The translations under genes were made by a program, and so were the position numbers. Below the pieces are notes generated by a model that saw only the letters and a program-made list of their open reading frames with translations, did not search any database and had not been told where the DNA came from. From NCBI GenBank assembly GCA_030018415.1, contig JASEGC010000002.1:46821-110820 (forward strand): 64,000 nt of DNA, read 5' to 3'. Origin of the DNA: Candidatus Aenigmatarchaeota archaeon. GTDB taxonomy: Archaea; Aenigmatarchaeota; Aenigmatarchaeia; CG10238-14. Below, piece after piece: positions 9,557 through 18,556 of the stretch. Within the stretch, counting starts at the first letter, position 1; each line of letters starts with the position of its first letter.

Positions 9557-9835
9557 ATGAAGATGGATTTAAGAAGGCCTTTAAAGGCAAAAAATTTGAA
9601 GGTTATTGACTACATCAATAGGTTGTACGCCACCTTTGATGGTAGCTCTTTATGGGAAATAGACAAGTCGAGTTTTGAAGTCCTGAAAATGTGCGACGGT
9701 ACAAGGACTGTCGATGAGATTGCCAGGATAATCGCGAAGAAAATTGACATGAAGGTAGAAGATGTCAAACCAACCCTTTTAGAGATCTTAAAAGAATTAG
9801 AGGACCTTAAATTCATCGAGTATGTGTCACTTTAA
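9557..9835 (+). CDS. PqqD-like (RRE-fold) small protein
   Basis: MDLRRPLKAKNLKVIDYINRLYATFDGSSLWEIDKSSFEVLKMCDGTRTVDEIARIIAKKIDMKVEDVKPTLLEILKELEDLKFIEY: PqqD-like 'l(n)..a..iw.l.dG..tv.eIa..l........v...v...l..l...g.i' pattern. Confidence 0.75.
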   Translation: MKMDLRRPLKAKNLKVIDYINRLYATFDGSSLWEIDKSSFEVLKMCDGTRTVDEIARIIAKKIDMKVEDVKPTLLEILKELEDLKFIEYVSL

Positions 9836-10087
9836 CTTCTTCCTGAGCTTCTCGATCACTTCTTCTTGCTTGACTAGCTGAACAAACCTTTCTTTGAGGT
9901 AGCACAGCTTTGCCATTCCTACTCCTCTCTGGTAGATTCTACCTTCCCCTATCAATTCGTGTACGTATTTTGTAGCTGTGAGCCTGTTCATTCCTGTTAA
10001 TTTTGCGATCTTCTGTAGAGTCAAGCCTTCAGGATGCTTTTTTAACACTTCTATGATGGCTTTCTTCGGTTGAACTTTAGAGACCAT
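9827..10087 (-). CDS. Winged-HTH transcriptional regulator
   Basis: IIEVLKKHPEGLTLQKIAKLTGMNRLTATKYVHELIGEGRIYQRGVGMAKLCYLKERF; paralogue at 18165..18407. Confidence 0.8.
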   Translation of the reverse strand: MVSKVQPKKAIIEVLKKHPEGLTLQKIAKLTGMNRLTATKYVHELIGEGRIYQRGVGMAKLCYLKERFVQLVKQEEVIEKLRKKLK

Positions 10088-10103
10088 AACCTTTACCTAT
10101 ATA

Positions 10104-10136
10104 TTATTGATATGTTTTGATATAAATAATTATTGA
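10104..10136. promoter_or_regulatory. Direct repeat TTATTGA x2, 26 bp apart, in a divergent intergenic region (candidate operator)
   Basis: ttattga at 10104 and 10130 between divergent genes 9827..10087(-) and 10186..11082(+). Confidence 0.3.
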
Positions 10137-10185
10137 TTATCAACAGTATTTAAATACGCGTATTAACATTAATTATATTGAGAGA

Positions 10186-11082
10186 ATGAAACACGGAATT
10201 ATCTTTGTATTTTTGATAACACTAACTCTGACTACGGGGGTATTGTCAGTAATATTTTTCTCAAAAATCAGCCTTGCAGACACAGGTACTGTAGAGATAG
10301 CTGTTAACGTATCGACTGTATCAGCACTTTCAGTACAACCAACTTACCTCGAATGGATACAGGTAGCTCCTGGAAGCAACGGTACAGATCAAACCATAAC
10401 GATAACGAACACAGGTTCTCAACCTTTTTCAACGGGCATTTATGCTTCTGTGGATTCGTTTGCAGAGGAAACTTCTAACCCATTAGGTTCAAGTGACCCA
10501 GCCAGTTATGCAGCAGGTGGATTCCTTGTACTCACGAATCATACTGATACAAACATATACTATTTCGTCAACAGACTAGAATGGAATGATACTTCGATAG
10601 CAAGCAGTGTGACAGGTAAAAGTGCTGCAGGAGTTTCTTGGGGCTTCTTCCGTAACAAGACGCAGAGATTCCTCTGGGAAATAGCAAAGGATAACAACAA
10701 CGAATGCCTGAACACTACTTCTGGGGCGCCAAACACGATGGCATTCAAGATAAAGACGACGGCATTTGATGGGACAGATTATGACATTGGAACTGGGACA
10801 GTGTCAGCCACAGGTTACGCAAACACAACTGAGTGGTCATCATGGAACTTCACCTCAGGTCCATTAGCATCATACTGTATAGCCATAGCTAAGAATTGCC
10901 AGAAGTTCATGCTCTACAGATATGATAAGAACTCATCCTTGCCAGCCTGTGCCACCACAAAATACCTAAACAGCACGTTGGCTCCATCAGGGCAACTCCT
11001 TATTACAGCAAACGTCTGGCTACCGGAAGGTATTCCCGCGGGTAACGCCACGCAAAGCACATTAACTATAACAGCAACCTAA
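10186..11082 (+). CDS. Secreted surface protein
   Basis: N-terminal TM/signal; TVEIAVNVSTVSALSVQPTYLEWIQVAPGSNGTDQTITITNTGSQPF; C-terminus resembles that of the 15981..18155 protein. Confidence 0.75.
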   Translation: MKHGIIFVFLITLTLTTGVLSVIFFSKISLADTGTVEIAVNVSTVSALSVQPTYLEWIQVAPGSNGTDQTITITNTGSQPFSTGIYASVDSFAEETSNPLGSSDPASYAAGGFLVLTNHTDTNIYYFVNRLEWNDTSIASSVTGKSAAGVSWGFFRNKTQRFLWEIAKDNNNECLNTTSGAPNTMAFKIKTTAFDGTDYDIGTGTVSATGYANTTEWSSWNFTSGPLASYCIAIAKNCQKFMLYRYDKNSSLPACATTKYLNSTLAPSGQLLITANVWLPEGIPAGNATQSTLTITAT

Positions 11083-11112
11083 GCTAATCATCGCACAGTC
11101 TTTAACCTTAAC

Positions 11113-13446
11113 TTAGGTAGAATGAGTTCTTCTATCCTTTTCTTCTTCCTCCTCAGTACGATTAATTATCAGAATCAGGACGATGAGTAAGGCTATCAAA
11201 ACCCAGAACACTAAAGCTGCCTTTATAAGGCTTTTCATCTTTAGTATCGGTTCACAGATTATCACATACTGTTTCGCATCTAGATAATTCATCACTAAGT
11301 ACAACTGTTTATAGAACTCATGCCTCATGGGAAATATTATTTGGGATTTGCCCAATGTTTCGATCTCTACCCTGATGTTGATTTCTACTAGGCTAATAAC
11401 TTTCTTTTCTATCGCTATTGCATACTCAAACCAGCTTATCGCTTTTTCATAGTTTTTGCTCTCATATTCTTTCATCCCATTCTCAAATGCTAACTCTGCA
11501 TCCTCATGCAACATCTTCATGAGAGTTATGTTCATGCAATCTTCAGTTAAAAAAGATTCTCTTGCTTCAGTCCTCACTTTCTTTAGTTCCCCCAGCAACA
11601 AATCAGCCACTTCTTTCAAGTCTCTGCCCACTATTAGCGTTGAGGTTTCCGTGTTACTCTCGACTTCATCAATAGCCTTTACTCCAAGCTTATAAACTCT
11701 TGTTGAGGCATTTTTTGGTACACTAATCACCACAACATAAGTTTGTGTTTCTCCTGGAGAAATATCGCTGTATGATGGAGAAACACGAACCCAGTCCGGA
11801 GGAATCCTCCCCACAGATATTCTAACTGATCTAACAGTTTCTGTTCCTATATTCTTAACATGAGCGAAGAAACTCGTTTCATTCCCTAAAAAGACCGTTA
11901 ATATATTCGTAGATAGGCTTAACGTGAGATTATAAACTGGTTTAACGACTGGAATTGCAGGCACTTCTCTAGGAACGCCGGGAACTGCTGGTATTATAGG
12001 CACACATGAAATCGCTTTAAAAGTCAAGGAAGATTGATCTATTACTGAACCGTACTTTACAATGACCATGAAAGTATAATAGCCTTCTGGACCATCTAGA
12101 GGAAGAGTAAAAGTAACGTTTTTTTGCAAGGTTCTGTTGACTTCCAGGATTTCATTCCACTCAGTCACGACTTTCGAAGAAGGGTCTAAGAGTCGATAAG
12201 TTACGTTCGTTTCTACGACTCCAGGATAATTTGTTACTATAGTTACGTTGACTAAGAGTGTATCTCCCAGACAAATGTCTCCTGGGGGACCTGGAAAGAA
12301 TTCAACGCTAGAAGTAATGTTAAAAATTCCGACATGTATGATCAGAGGTATTTCTTTGTGTTGCTTCTCTGTGTCTATGTATACGGTTCCAGAATAGGTG
12401 CCCTCTTCTGTTTCGATAGGAACGCTTATGTTCAGGACCGTCGTGTTGAGATAACCATTTGCTCCCAAGAATAATTCATCCTTAGAAAAAGTAACCCAAT
12501 CTCCCGGAGGCCCAGAAGATTTGTTGATTTTTGCTATAGTGTCGACACAAGCATAATCCAACCACATGTGTAGGTTCTGCAGAGCTGATTGACCTGAATA
12601 GATTGTTTTTGCTATCGAAGAAGGCGATGTTAAAAGGATTCCTTCACCATTCTTAATCCTGATAGTAACAGAAGAGGAGTTGTAGTGTCCATCGTACATG
12701 AAATCACTCTTTGCCTTATAGTCGCCTATTCTATCAGTATCTTGGACCGTGTAATTCATGAAATAATACTTGGTCTCGTTTGCAGAAAGGTCGATGTTCA
12801 GCCAATTTTCTTCTTTCTTTATGTTTTTCCATGGGTCTACAACCTTAGAAGAGAGGTTCCCAGTGGCGTTGAAATAACCGATATTCTCCAATTTAGTCGT
12901 CATGTTAATAGTTTCATTTGGACAATAAGCGTTGCGATCAGTTGAAACAGTTACTCTAACGTTCAAGCCATAGATGACGTCAAAAGTCTTATTCTCAGCT
13001 GTAGTCTTAGTTTCGACCGTCGAATTGTAGGTTGCATTAGCTATAACCCAGTACTTTCCTGTTCTGTTCGGTAGAAAAGTTGCAGAGAAGTTCTTTGTAT
13101 CGAGTGGAGATAAGTAAAAGTAATCGTCATGATAAGTCCCGAGAGTGTGCAGAGTTGAATTCTTCACGTAGATTACTATCCTTCCGCTTATGTTTAAGTT
13201 CCCAGTGTTCATGAATATCACGTTAAAAGTCGCGTTTTGGCTGAGTATGACCTCTCCGTCCTTGTACCTCAAGTAGATTACATAGGGATATGAGAAATAG
13301 ATGAACTTACCATCTGTGAGACTACTCACGTTCAGGCTCAAGCTTATGAACCTTGTTATAAAACCTGTGATGCTTTCGTATACAAACCAAGAGTAAACGA
13401 GAAGAATGAACAATACTAAGAACAAAAGAATGAATTTTTTATCCAT
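11113..13446 (-). CDS. Large membrane-anchored surface protein (COG1361/NEW3-like repeats)
   Basis: N-terminal TM, repeated Ig-like segments, LSLSTNILTVFLGNETSFFAHVKNIGTETVRSVRISVGRIPPDWVRVSPS, C-terminal helical domain and TM. Confidence 0.8.
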   Translation of the reverse strand: MDKKFILLFLVLFILLVYSWFVYESITGFITRFISLSLNVSSLTDGKFIYFSYPYVIYLRYKDGEVILSQNATFNVIFMNTGNLNISGRIVIYVKNSTLHTLGTYHDDYFYLSPLDTKNFSATFLPNRTGKYWVIANATYNSTVETKTTAENKTFDVIYGLNVRVTVSTDRNAYCPNETINMTTKLENIGYFNATGNLSSKVVDPWKNIKKEENWLNIDLSANETKYYFMNYTVQDTDRIGDYKAKSDFMYDGHYNSSSVTIRIKNGEGILLTSPSSIAKTIYSGQSALQNLHMWLDYACVDTIAKINKSSGPPGDWVTFSKDELFLGANGYLNTTVLNISVPIETEEGTYSGTVYIDTEKQHKEIPLIIHVGIFNITSSVEFFPGPPGDICLGDTLLVNVTIVTNYPGVVETNVTYRLLDPSSKVVTEWNEILEVNRTLQKNVTFTLPLDGPEGYYTFMVIVKYGSVIDQSSLTFKAISCVPIIPAVPGVPREVPAIPVVKPVYNLTLSLSTNILTVFLGNETSFFAHVKNIGTETVRSVRISVGRIPPDWVRVSPSYSDISPGETQTYVVVISVPKNASTRVYKLGVKAIDEVESNTETSTLIVGRDLKEVADLLLGELKKVRTEARESFLTEDCMNITLMKMLHEDAELAFENGMKEYESKNYEKAISWFEYAIAIEKKVISLVEINIRVEIETLGKSQIIFPMRHEFYKQLYLVMNYLDAKQYVIICEPILKMKSLIKAALVFWVLIALLIVLILIINRTEEEEEKDRRTHST

Positions 13447-14080
13447 GTTTATAAATTATCCAGAGAACAAATAAAATAGCTATTACTAGCAAAGCAATGA
13501 ATATCGTGCGTGGATTGGAAAAGGTTTTTATTACCAAACCAGTTATCTTCTCTATGGGAATTGGTTTTTCTTCTATCTTAATCGTTGTCGTTGTTAACTC
13601 TGGCCTGTAAGCAATGACCTTCACGGTAAATTTTAAAGTCTTTTCCAACAAAGTTGAAATCCCAGTCGTTATTTCACCTGCAACTAGGTTAACATAAACA
13701 TCATACTCTCCAGGTTCGAATGTTCTTGGAACTTTCACTAAAACATCGATAGGAGTTGTTGTCATGAGACCTTGTTTTGTTTGGACATAATGTCTTCCGC
13801 CCTCAGCAGGAAAAGTATTTACTCTTGAACAATTTAGCTTGAGTTCTTTCGGGTTGGTTATCACTGTCAAACCCTTTGGAGCTTTAACTACATTAAATTT
13901 CACAGGAAAAGAAGTATTCTCGGGATTCCAGAGAAGAATCGTGAACTTAGCAGTTTCTCCCCTGAGTACTTCAGAAAAAGTGCCTTCTGTTGTCGTGCCT
14001 AAACTTATAGCTTGAACACTACTCTGTAACAACATGATAATTAAAAATATTAAAAGACAGACACTTGAATTATTTTTCAT
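13439..14080 (-). CDS. Membrane-anchored secreted protein
   Basis: Signal peptide, Ig-like domain, C-terminal TM TIFIALLVIAILFVLWIIYKHG; overlaps the downstream 777-aa gene. Confidence 0.7.
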   Translation of the reverse strand: MKNNSSVCLLIFLIIMLLQSSVQAISLGTTTEGTFSEVLRGETAKFTILLWNPENTSFPVKFNVVKAPKGLTVITNPKELKLNCSRVNTFPAEGGRHYVQTKQGLMTTTPIDVLVKVPRTFEPGEYDVYVNLVAGEITTGISTLLEKTLKFTVKVIAYRPELTTTTIKIEEKPIPIEKITGLVIKTFSNPRTIFIALLVIAILFVLWIIYKHG

Positions 14081-14099
14081 TCTTCAACCTCGTTTAATG

Positions 14100-14220
14100 C
14101 AAGTATTTGTACACAAACTCATAGTTTTGTTGTACCTGAACACACAGACAGATTACCGATAACAAATAATAGGTTGTTGTGTTTTTTATAATTGGAGTGA
14201 AGCTGGAAATGTTTATGCAT
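14100..14220. repeat. Degenerate copy A of the surface-protein 3' end
   Basis: 'acaaactcatagttttgttgtacctg...aataataggttgttgtgttttttataattggagtgaagctg' aligns by eye with the repeats at 14946 and 15976. Confidence 0.65.
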
Positions 14221-14291
14221 ACTTATTATTTTATAAAAGTTCCAAAAATAGGTGTCTTCGAATGAAAGTTCAGCTTAAAGGTTGAATTAAA

Positions 14292-14708
14292 TCATTTCCA
14301 CACGATTCTAAGTTCTTTACCTTCAACAAAATTCGCATCGAACAAATCTAAACCATTAACCCTTCCTAGTATAGAAGGGACATTGTTGGATTCGGCTAAA
14401 GCTATTGGTAATTCAAATTCTTTACCCTTGACTTTCATCTTTAATTCATGGATGAATGCAATCAAAACCGCAGAAGGCTCTATCCCTTTTATTTCAACAT
14501 ATTTTCCTGTTGTTATATCGTCTACTAGTAGCTTACCTATAAATGCAGGAAGAACGGATATATCCGCCCCGGTGTCAGCTAGTAAATCAACAACCAGAAT
14601 CCAATCTTTTCTAACTTTAGAAAAAATTTCAACATTAATTCTTGGTCTTTTAATTTTTCCAAATATTCTACTTTCTTCATCTTTGTAAGGAAGTTTTATT
14701 TCAGGCAA
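14292..14708 (-). CDS. Retropepsin-like aspartic protease family protein
   Basis: DWILVVDLLADTGADISVLPAFIGKLLV (DTGA motif); PSILGRVNGLDLFDANF (ILGR motif); TTG start. Confidence 0.75.
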   Translation of the reverse strand: MPEIKLPYKDEESRIFGKIKRPRINVEIFSKVRKDWILVVDLLADTGADISVLPAFIGKLLVDDITTGKYVEIKGIEPSAVLIAFIHELKMKVKGKEFELPIALAESNNVPSILGRVNGLDLFDANFVEGKELRIVWK

Positions 14709-14885
14709 TCAAATCACTACACAAACTAAAATATCTTCTTTAGTTCTCCATGCAATTCCAACTTTTTTTCTAGGATTCTTTTTTCTAATTTCCTCATAAG
14801 CTTTTTCTGGGTTCAACCCCCTCCACACAACCTTATTTTCTACAATTATCTCATATTCATATTTTGGTTTCATGTCATCCACCAT
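14709..14885 (-). CDS. Small protein resembling DUF5678, directly upstream of the retropepsin-like gene
   Basis: My reverse translation: MVDDMKPKYEYEIIVENKVVWRGLNPEKAYEEIRKKNPRKKVGIAWRTKEDILVCVVI*; stop abuts the TTG start of the protease. Not in the ORF track. Confidence 0.55.
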   Translation of the reverse strand: MVDDMKPKYEYEIIVENKVVWRGLNPEKAYEEIRKKNPRKKVGIAWRTKEDILVCVVI

Positions 14886-14945
14886 AAAGAATATTTCATT
14901 AATTCTTTATAAAATTATAACTTTATCTCTTCTTTCTTCATTCTT

Positions 14946-15111
14946 TAATCTAAACACAAGTAGAAGCAACTCCACTCTGCTGTGAGGTGTTCGTGCATAT
15001 ACTCATGGTTCCGTTGTACCTGCCTGCGTAGACTGCTGGGACAGACAACCAGTAATAGGTTGTTATGTTTTTTATAGTTGGAGTAAAGGTTGAGTTGAGA
15101 ATGACATAGTT
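14946..15111. repeat. Copy B of the surface-protein 3' end (166 bp, 2 mismatches to copy C by eye)
   Basis: Direct comparison of 14946-15111 with 15976-16141 (offset 1030). Confidence 0.95.
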
Positions 15112-15132
15112 CTCGCCTTTTTCTTCTTTCAT
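14950..15132 (-). pseudogene. 3'-terminal fragment of surface-protein gene
   Basis: Encodes YVILNSTFTPTIKNITTYYWLSVPAVYAGRYNGTMSICTNTSQQSGVASTCV, identical to the C-terminus of the 15981..18155 protein. Confidence 0.8.
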
Positions 15133-15266
15133 GCCAAAACGGCTCTGTTAACTTAAGGTAAGCAGATGCAACTACTTTTTTATTAAGAGTTGCCCTTGAA
15201 AATATCGATTTCTTCTCTTTTTTCTAAAAATCAAAAAGAAAAAACCAGATATTTTGTGTAAAAAAA

Positions 15267-15647
15267 CTACTTTTTCACTTCGACTAAGAATCCTTTTTTA
15301 TCCATCGGCATGATCTTGACTCTCTGCCCTTTTTCTATTTTCAGGTGAGATGCCAAGTCTTCCGGGATAGTTATTATCAGACTTTTACCAGAGTAACTGA
15401 TTTTTCTCACGAATATAAACATCTCTTCTTTCTGTTTTTCAGTCATTTCCTCCATTTTATCCGCTTGTTCTTCTGTGAAGAATAATTCATCACATTTAGG
15501 GCATTTATAACATTCAACGTTGTGAATTGGTATCCCCTCGACATACTCATAGCTATCCAAAATAGATTTTTTCATCTCAACTTTACATTTTACGCAGTAC
15601 AATATCTCTTCTTTCATATCAATCCCCTCTTTTTTATGGGATAACAT
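15267..15647 (-). CDS. Antitoxin: YgiT-type zinc finger plus AbrB-like domain
   Basis: LYCVKCKVEMKK...VECYKCPKCDELFFTEEQADKMEE then YSGKSLIITIPEDLASHLKIEKGQRVKIMPMDKKG. Confidence 0.85.
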   Translation of the reverse strand: MLSHKKEGIDMKEEILYCVKCKVEMKKSILDSYEYVEGIPIHNVECYKCPKCDELFFTEEQADKMEEMTEKQKEEMFIFVRKISYSGKSLIITIPEDLASHLKIEKGQRVKIMPMDKKGFLVEVKK

Positions 15648-15853
15648 GTTATTATCCTATCCTCACCATTTTTATCGATCGTGTAGATAACGACTAATTT
15701 CTTGTCCTTCAGTTCAACTATCTTGCCATATCTTATCTCACCTTTGACCATCTGTTGGATTGTTAGCTTCCCATCGATCAAACATGTTTTGATTTCCTCC
15801 TCAGTTATACCTTTTTTCTTCATCCTATCTCTTGCATGAGGTGAGATAATCAT
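15614..15853 (-). CDS. DUF4258-family putative toxin
   Basis: ISPHARDRMKKKGITEEEIKTCLIDGKL...YGKIVELKDKKLVVIYTIDKNGEDRIITCYP; overlaps the antitoxin gene. Confidence 0.85.
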   Translation of the reverse strand: MIISPHARDRMKKKGITEEEIKTCLIDGKLTIQQMVKGEIRYGKIVELKDKKLVVIYTIDKNGEDRIITCYPIKKRGLI

Positions 15854-15975
15854 TTTTATCTTTCCCTTATTTGATATATATTTAATATTAATATTTATAA
15901 AGATTTTGAGTTTGAGATATTCGTTGAATCGATGAATAAGGTGGTAATCATGTTAACAGACCAACTAAAACTTTC

Positions 15976-16141
15976 TTAATCTAAACACAAGTAGAAGCAA
16001 CTCCACTCTGTTGTGAGGTGTTCGTGCATATACTCATGGTTCCGTTGTACCTGCCTGCGTAGACTGCTGGGACAGACAACCAGTAATAGGTTGTTATGTT
16101 TTTTATAGTTGGAGTGAAGGTTGAGTTGAGAATGACATAGT
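15976..16141. repeat. Copy C: intact 3' end of surface-protein gene 15981..18155
   Basis: Direct repeat of copy B. Confidence 0.95.
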
Positions 16142-18155
16142 TTTTAGTCATGTTATAAGCACTCGTTGAAACATTCGTAGTGTTACTCCATGAAAAGTTA
16201 CCAACTCCTATTATATTAGGATAGGGCAAAGTCGTGTTTTGTAAGTCCGTTCCCTTAATCCATACCTTCAGAGTACAAGTCCCCGTATTTGTTATGTTGT
16301 ACAGTTTGTTATCATTACCTGGAGCTTCGTTATAGTTAGTGCTGGGATTGAGAGTTCCGAAATCGATCGAACTCCATGACAGAGACGTACTCTCCAGACA
16401 TTCTACTATTCTTTTTGTAGCATTGCCTGTGTGATTCTGCGTAACATCTGCTCGAGAAGAGTTGAACAATACCCCTATCTTCCATGAGTTGATGTAATTA
16501 CCAGTTGCGTTTATTGTCCAGGTTATGTTACAGAATTCGTCTTTTGATAAAGGATTTGTTGGACATTCCTTCATAGCTTTGGAAGGATAAGGAGGTTCAT
16601 TCACGAAGAAAGGTTTATCTCCTTGTGTCGTGTTTATGGGAGTGTCTGGATCTGGTGAAGAAGCGTTGTACCTTACTGTCCCGTTTACGCTACCACAATC
16701 ACCGACTCTACAATAGACTGTTGCATTGACTGTAAAAGTAGAATTCTGATCGATATCAGTAATCGTACCTTCGGATGGATCGACGAGACTAACTTCCAAG
16801 TAAGAGCTTTGGACAGTGAAAGTCATTTCACCCGTTACATTCACATTTCCAGCGCTATCGTTTGCATATATTTTCCATGCCACTACAGTTCCTCCTGTCA
16901 CAGAAGAGTTTTGCCATGTGAAGTTTGACCAGGTTTGATCTTCAGTCAAGTTTATATCAATCGGTCCATAGGAACCTGAAGTCCAATTCTTTCCTGTTCC
17001 AGTCTCATTAGTCCAAAGCCATGCCCAATCTAAATCAACGTCATCAGTCCAGTTTGCATACAATAATACAGCATCTCCTACACCTGGAGTTGTCGTGTTA
17101 GAGTTGTTTAAAGAGTATTGAGGTGACGTACAATCATTCCCACATAAACTATTCCCTTGACAACAACCAGAAAAACACTCTATATTCTGAGTACAAGAGC
17201 AACCGTTATTCTTTGTATAGGTAAAAATCTGTTCTGAAGTTTGATTGCATGCCCATGGAAGAGCATATTGCCAAGCACACACTCTGCCCCAATAACTCCT
17301 AGTTCCATAATTACAAGTGGAAGAGTTCGTGTAAGTGCACCAAGGATCGCCAGAAACAGAAGAAGAATTGCACCAACAGTTAGAAGTAAGATCTTCTTGA
17401 ACTCTGGCATAATCAACACGAAGAGTCACGTTAGCAACAGAAGTAGTGTTGGAATAAAGGTTAACTCTTATATACCTGTAATTTCCGTATATCGTGTCAT
17501 TAAAGTAATCAGTATAGTTTGTGGTGGGGTATATGAGAGTGGCTGATCCCACAGTCGTCCAAGTAGTTCCATCAAGAGAGACTGAAGAGTTAAGTTGAAC
17601 ATTATATTCATAAGGTCCTGCGGCCGTAAATGGTTCAAGTCTTCCGTACCATTTCACGCTGAAGTTTCCAGTCCTAGGACCGAAATCCCATGTCCAGTTC
17701 GCCTCTTCTGCAATTGCATCAGAATCATCGGTTGTTAACAAATAACCTTCATTACTATCATGAGCAAGCGTATTCTCCGGTGAAACTTCTATACTTTTGG
17801 CAGAAGAATTCCCATAAGTTGGGTTTGAAGTTGGGTAGGTATTATTCAGGGTACAACCAGTACAAGAAGAAGTGTTGCACACATAAAGCTTGATAAGTTC
17901 TCCTGCTACCCCAGGACTACATCCATTACAAGTGAAGTTGATAGGTAGAGTACTGTTCTGAGGATCTGGAGTGTCATCAACGGGTAAAACTGACGGGGTT
18001 GGCGTAGCAGCAAATATTATTACTCTCGGCAACAAGAAGAGTAGGATAAAGAAGATCGTAAACATTATAATTAAACTTGTACTCTCTCCTCGTGAAAGAG
18101 TTCTACCTCTCTCACAATCAAGAAACTTCAATTTTAACTTTTTTCCTTTCATCAT
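15981..18155 (-). CDS. Large Asn/Thr-rich secreted surface protein
   Basis: Many NxS/T sequons, Cys-rich segment CSCTQNIECFSGCCQGNSLCGNDC, N-terminal TM (RGESTSLIIMFTIFFILLFLLP). Confidence 0.8.
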   Translation of the reverse strand: MMKGKKLKLKFLDCERGRTLSRGESTSLIIMFTIFFILLFLLPRVIIFAATPTPSVLPVDDTPDPQNSTLPINFTCNGCSPGVAGELIKLYVCNTSSCTGCTLNNTYPTSNPTYGNSSAKSIEVSPENTLAHDSNEGYLLTTDDSDAIAEEANWTWDFGPRTGNFSVKWYGRLEPFTAAGPYEYNVQLNSSVSLDGTTWTTVGSATLIYPTTNYTDYFNDTIYGNYRYIRVNLYSNTTSVANVTLRVDYARVQEDLTSNCWCNSSSVSGDPWCTYTNSSTCNYGTRSYWGRVCAWQYALPWACNQTSEQIFTYTKNNGCSCTQNIECFSGCCQGNSLCGNDCTSPQYSLNNSNTTTPGVGDAVLLYANWTDDVDLDWAWLWTNETGTGKNWTSGSYGPIDINLTEDQTWSNFTWQNSSVTGGTVVAWKIYANDSAGNVNVTGEMTFTVQSSYLEVSLVDPSEGTITDIDQNSTFTVNATVYCRVGDCGSVNGTVRYNASSPDPDTPINTTQGDKPFFVNEPPYPSKAMKECPTNPLSKDEFCNITWTINATGNYINSWKIGVLFNSSRADVTQNHTGNATKRIVECLESTSLSWSSIDFGTLNPSTNYNEAPGNDNKLYNITNTGTCTLKVWIKGTDLQNTTLPYPNIIGVGNFSWSNTTNVSTSAYNMTKNYVILNSTFTPTIKNITTYYWLSVPAVYAGRYNGTMSICTNTSQQSGVASTCV

Positions 18156-18164
18156 GAAACTTCA

Positions 18165-18407
18165 TTACCTCTTCCTTAAATTTTTTCTTTTCGCTTCACT
18201 TAGAAACCTTTTCTTAAGATAACATAATTTAAGAGTTCCAAGATCCCTAACAAAAATGATACCAGAACCTTTCAACTCATAAATGTACTTCGTGAGCGTA
18301 TGCCTGTGTACGTTCAACTCCCTTGCAATTCCAGCAAAAGTCAAACCTTCAGGATGCTTATCGAGAACTTTTATTATTTCTTCTTTTATCGCTTCGTTTT
18401 CTCTCAT
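18165..18407 (-). CDS. Winged-HTH transcriptional regulator (paralogue of 9827..10087)
   Basis: IIKVLDKHPEGLTFAGIARELNVHRHTLTKYIYELKGSGIIFVRDLGTLKLCYLKKRF. Confidence 0.8.
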   Translation of the reverse strand: MRENEAIKEEIIKVLDKHPEGLTFAGIARELNVHRHTLTKYIYELKGSGIIFVRDLGTLKLCYLKKRFLSEAKRKNLRKR

Positions 18408-18410
18408 TTA

Positions 18411-18479
18411 TTACACAACGATGCATAGTATACTATATTATTATACAACGTTGGTACATATTATTATTGTACAACGTTT
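18411..18479. promoter_or_regulatory. Three direct repeats of TTNNACAACG(T/A)T: candidate operator
   Basis: ttacacaacgat (18411), ttatacaacgtt (18441), ttgtacaacgtt (18467), immediately upstream of the wHTH gene. Confidence 0.5.
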
Positions 18480-18556
18480 TAAAAATAACGCCCTGTTATC
18501 TATAAACAATGTGAATTGAGTAAATAAAGGTTTAGCTAACACTCTCTTAATCGATA

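Noticed and set aside
9557-9835. The antisense 68-aa ORF 9610..9816
   Set aside because: Lies wholly opposite the PqqD-like gene, with no domain support.
17180-17546. Overlapping ORFs on both strands (79 aa minus, 101 aa plus)
   Set aside because: Inside the 15981..18155 surface-protein gene in other frames; no domain or independent start context.
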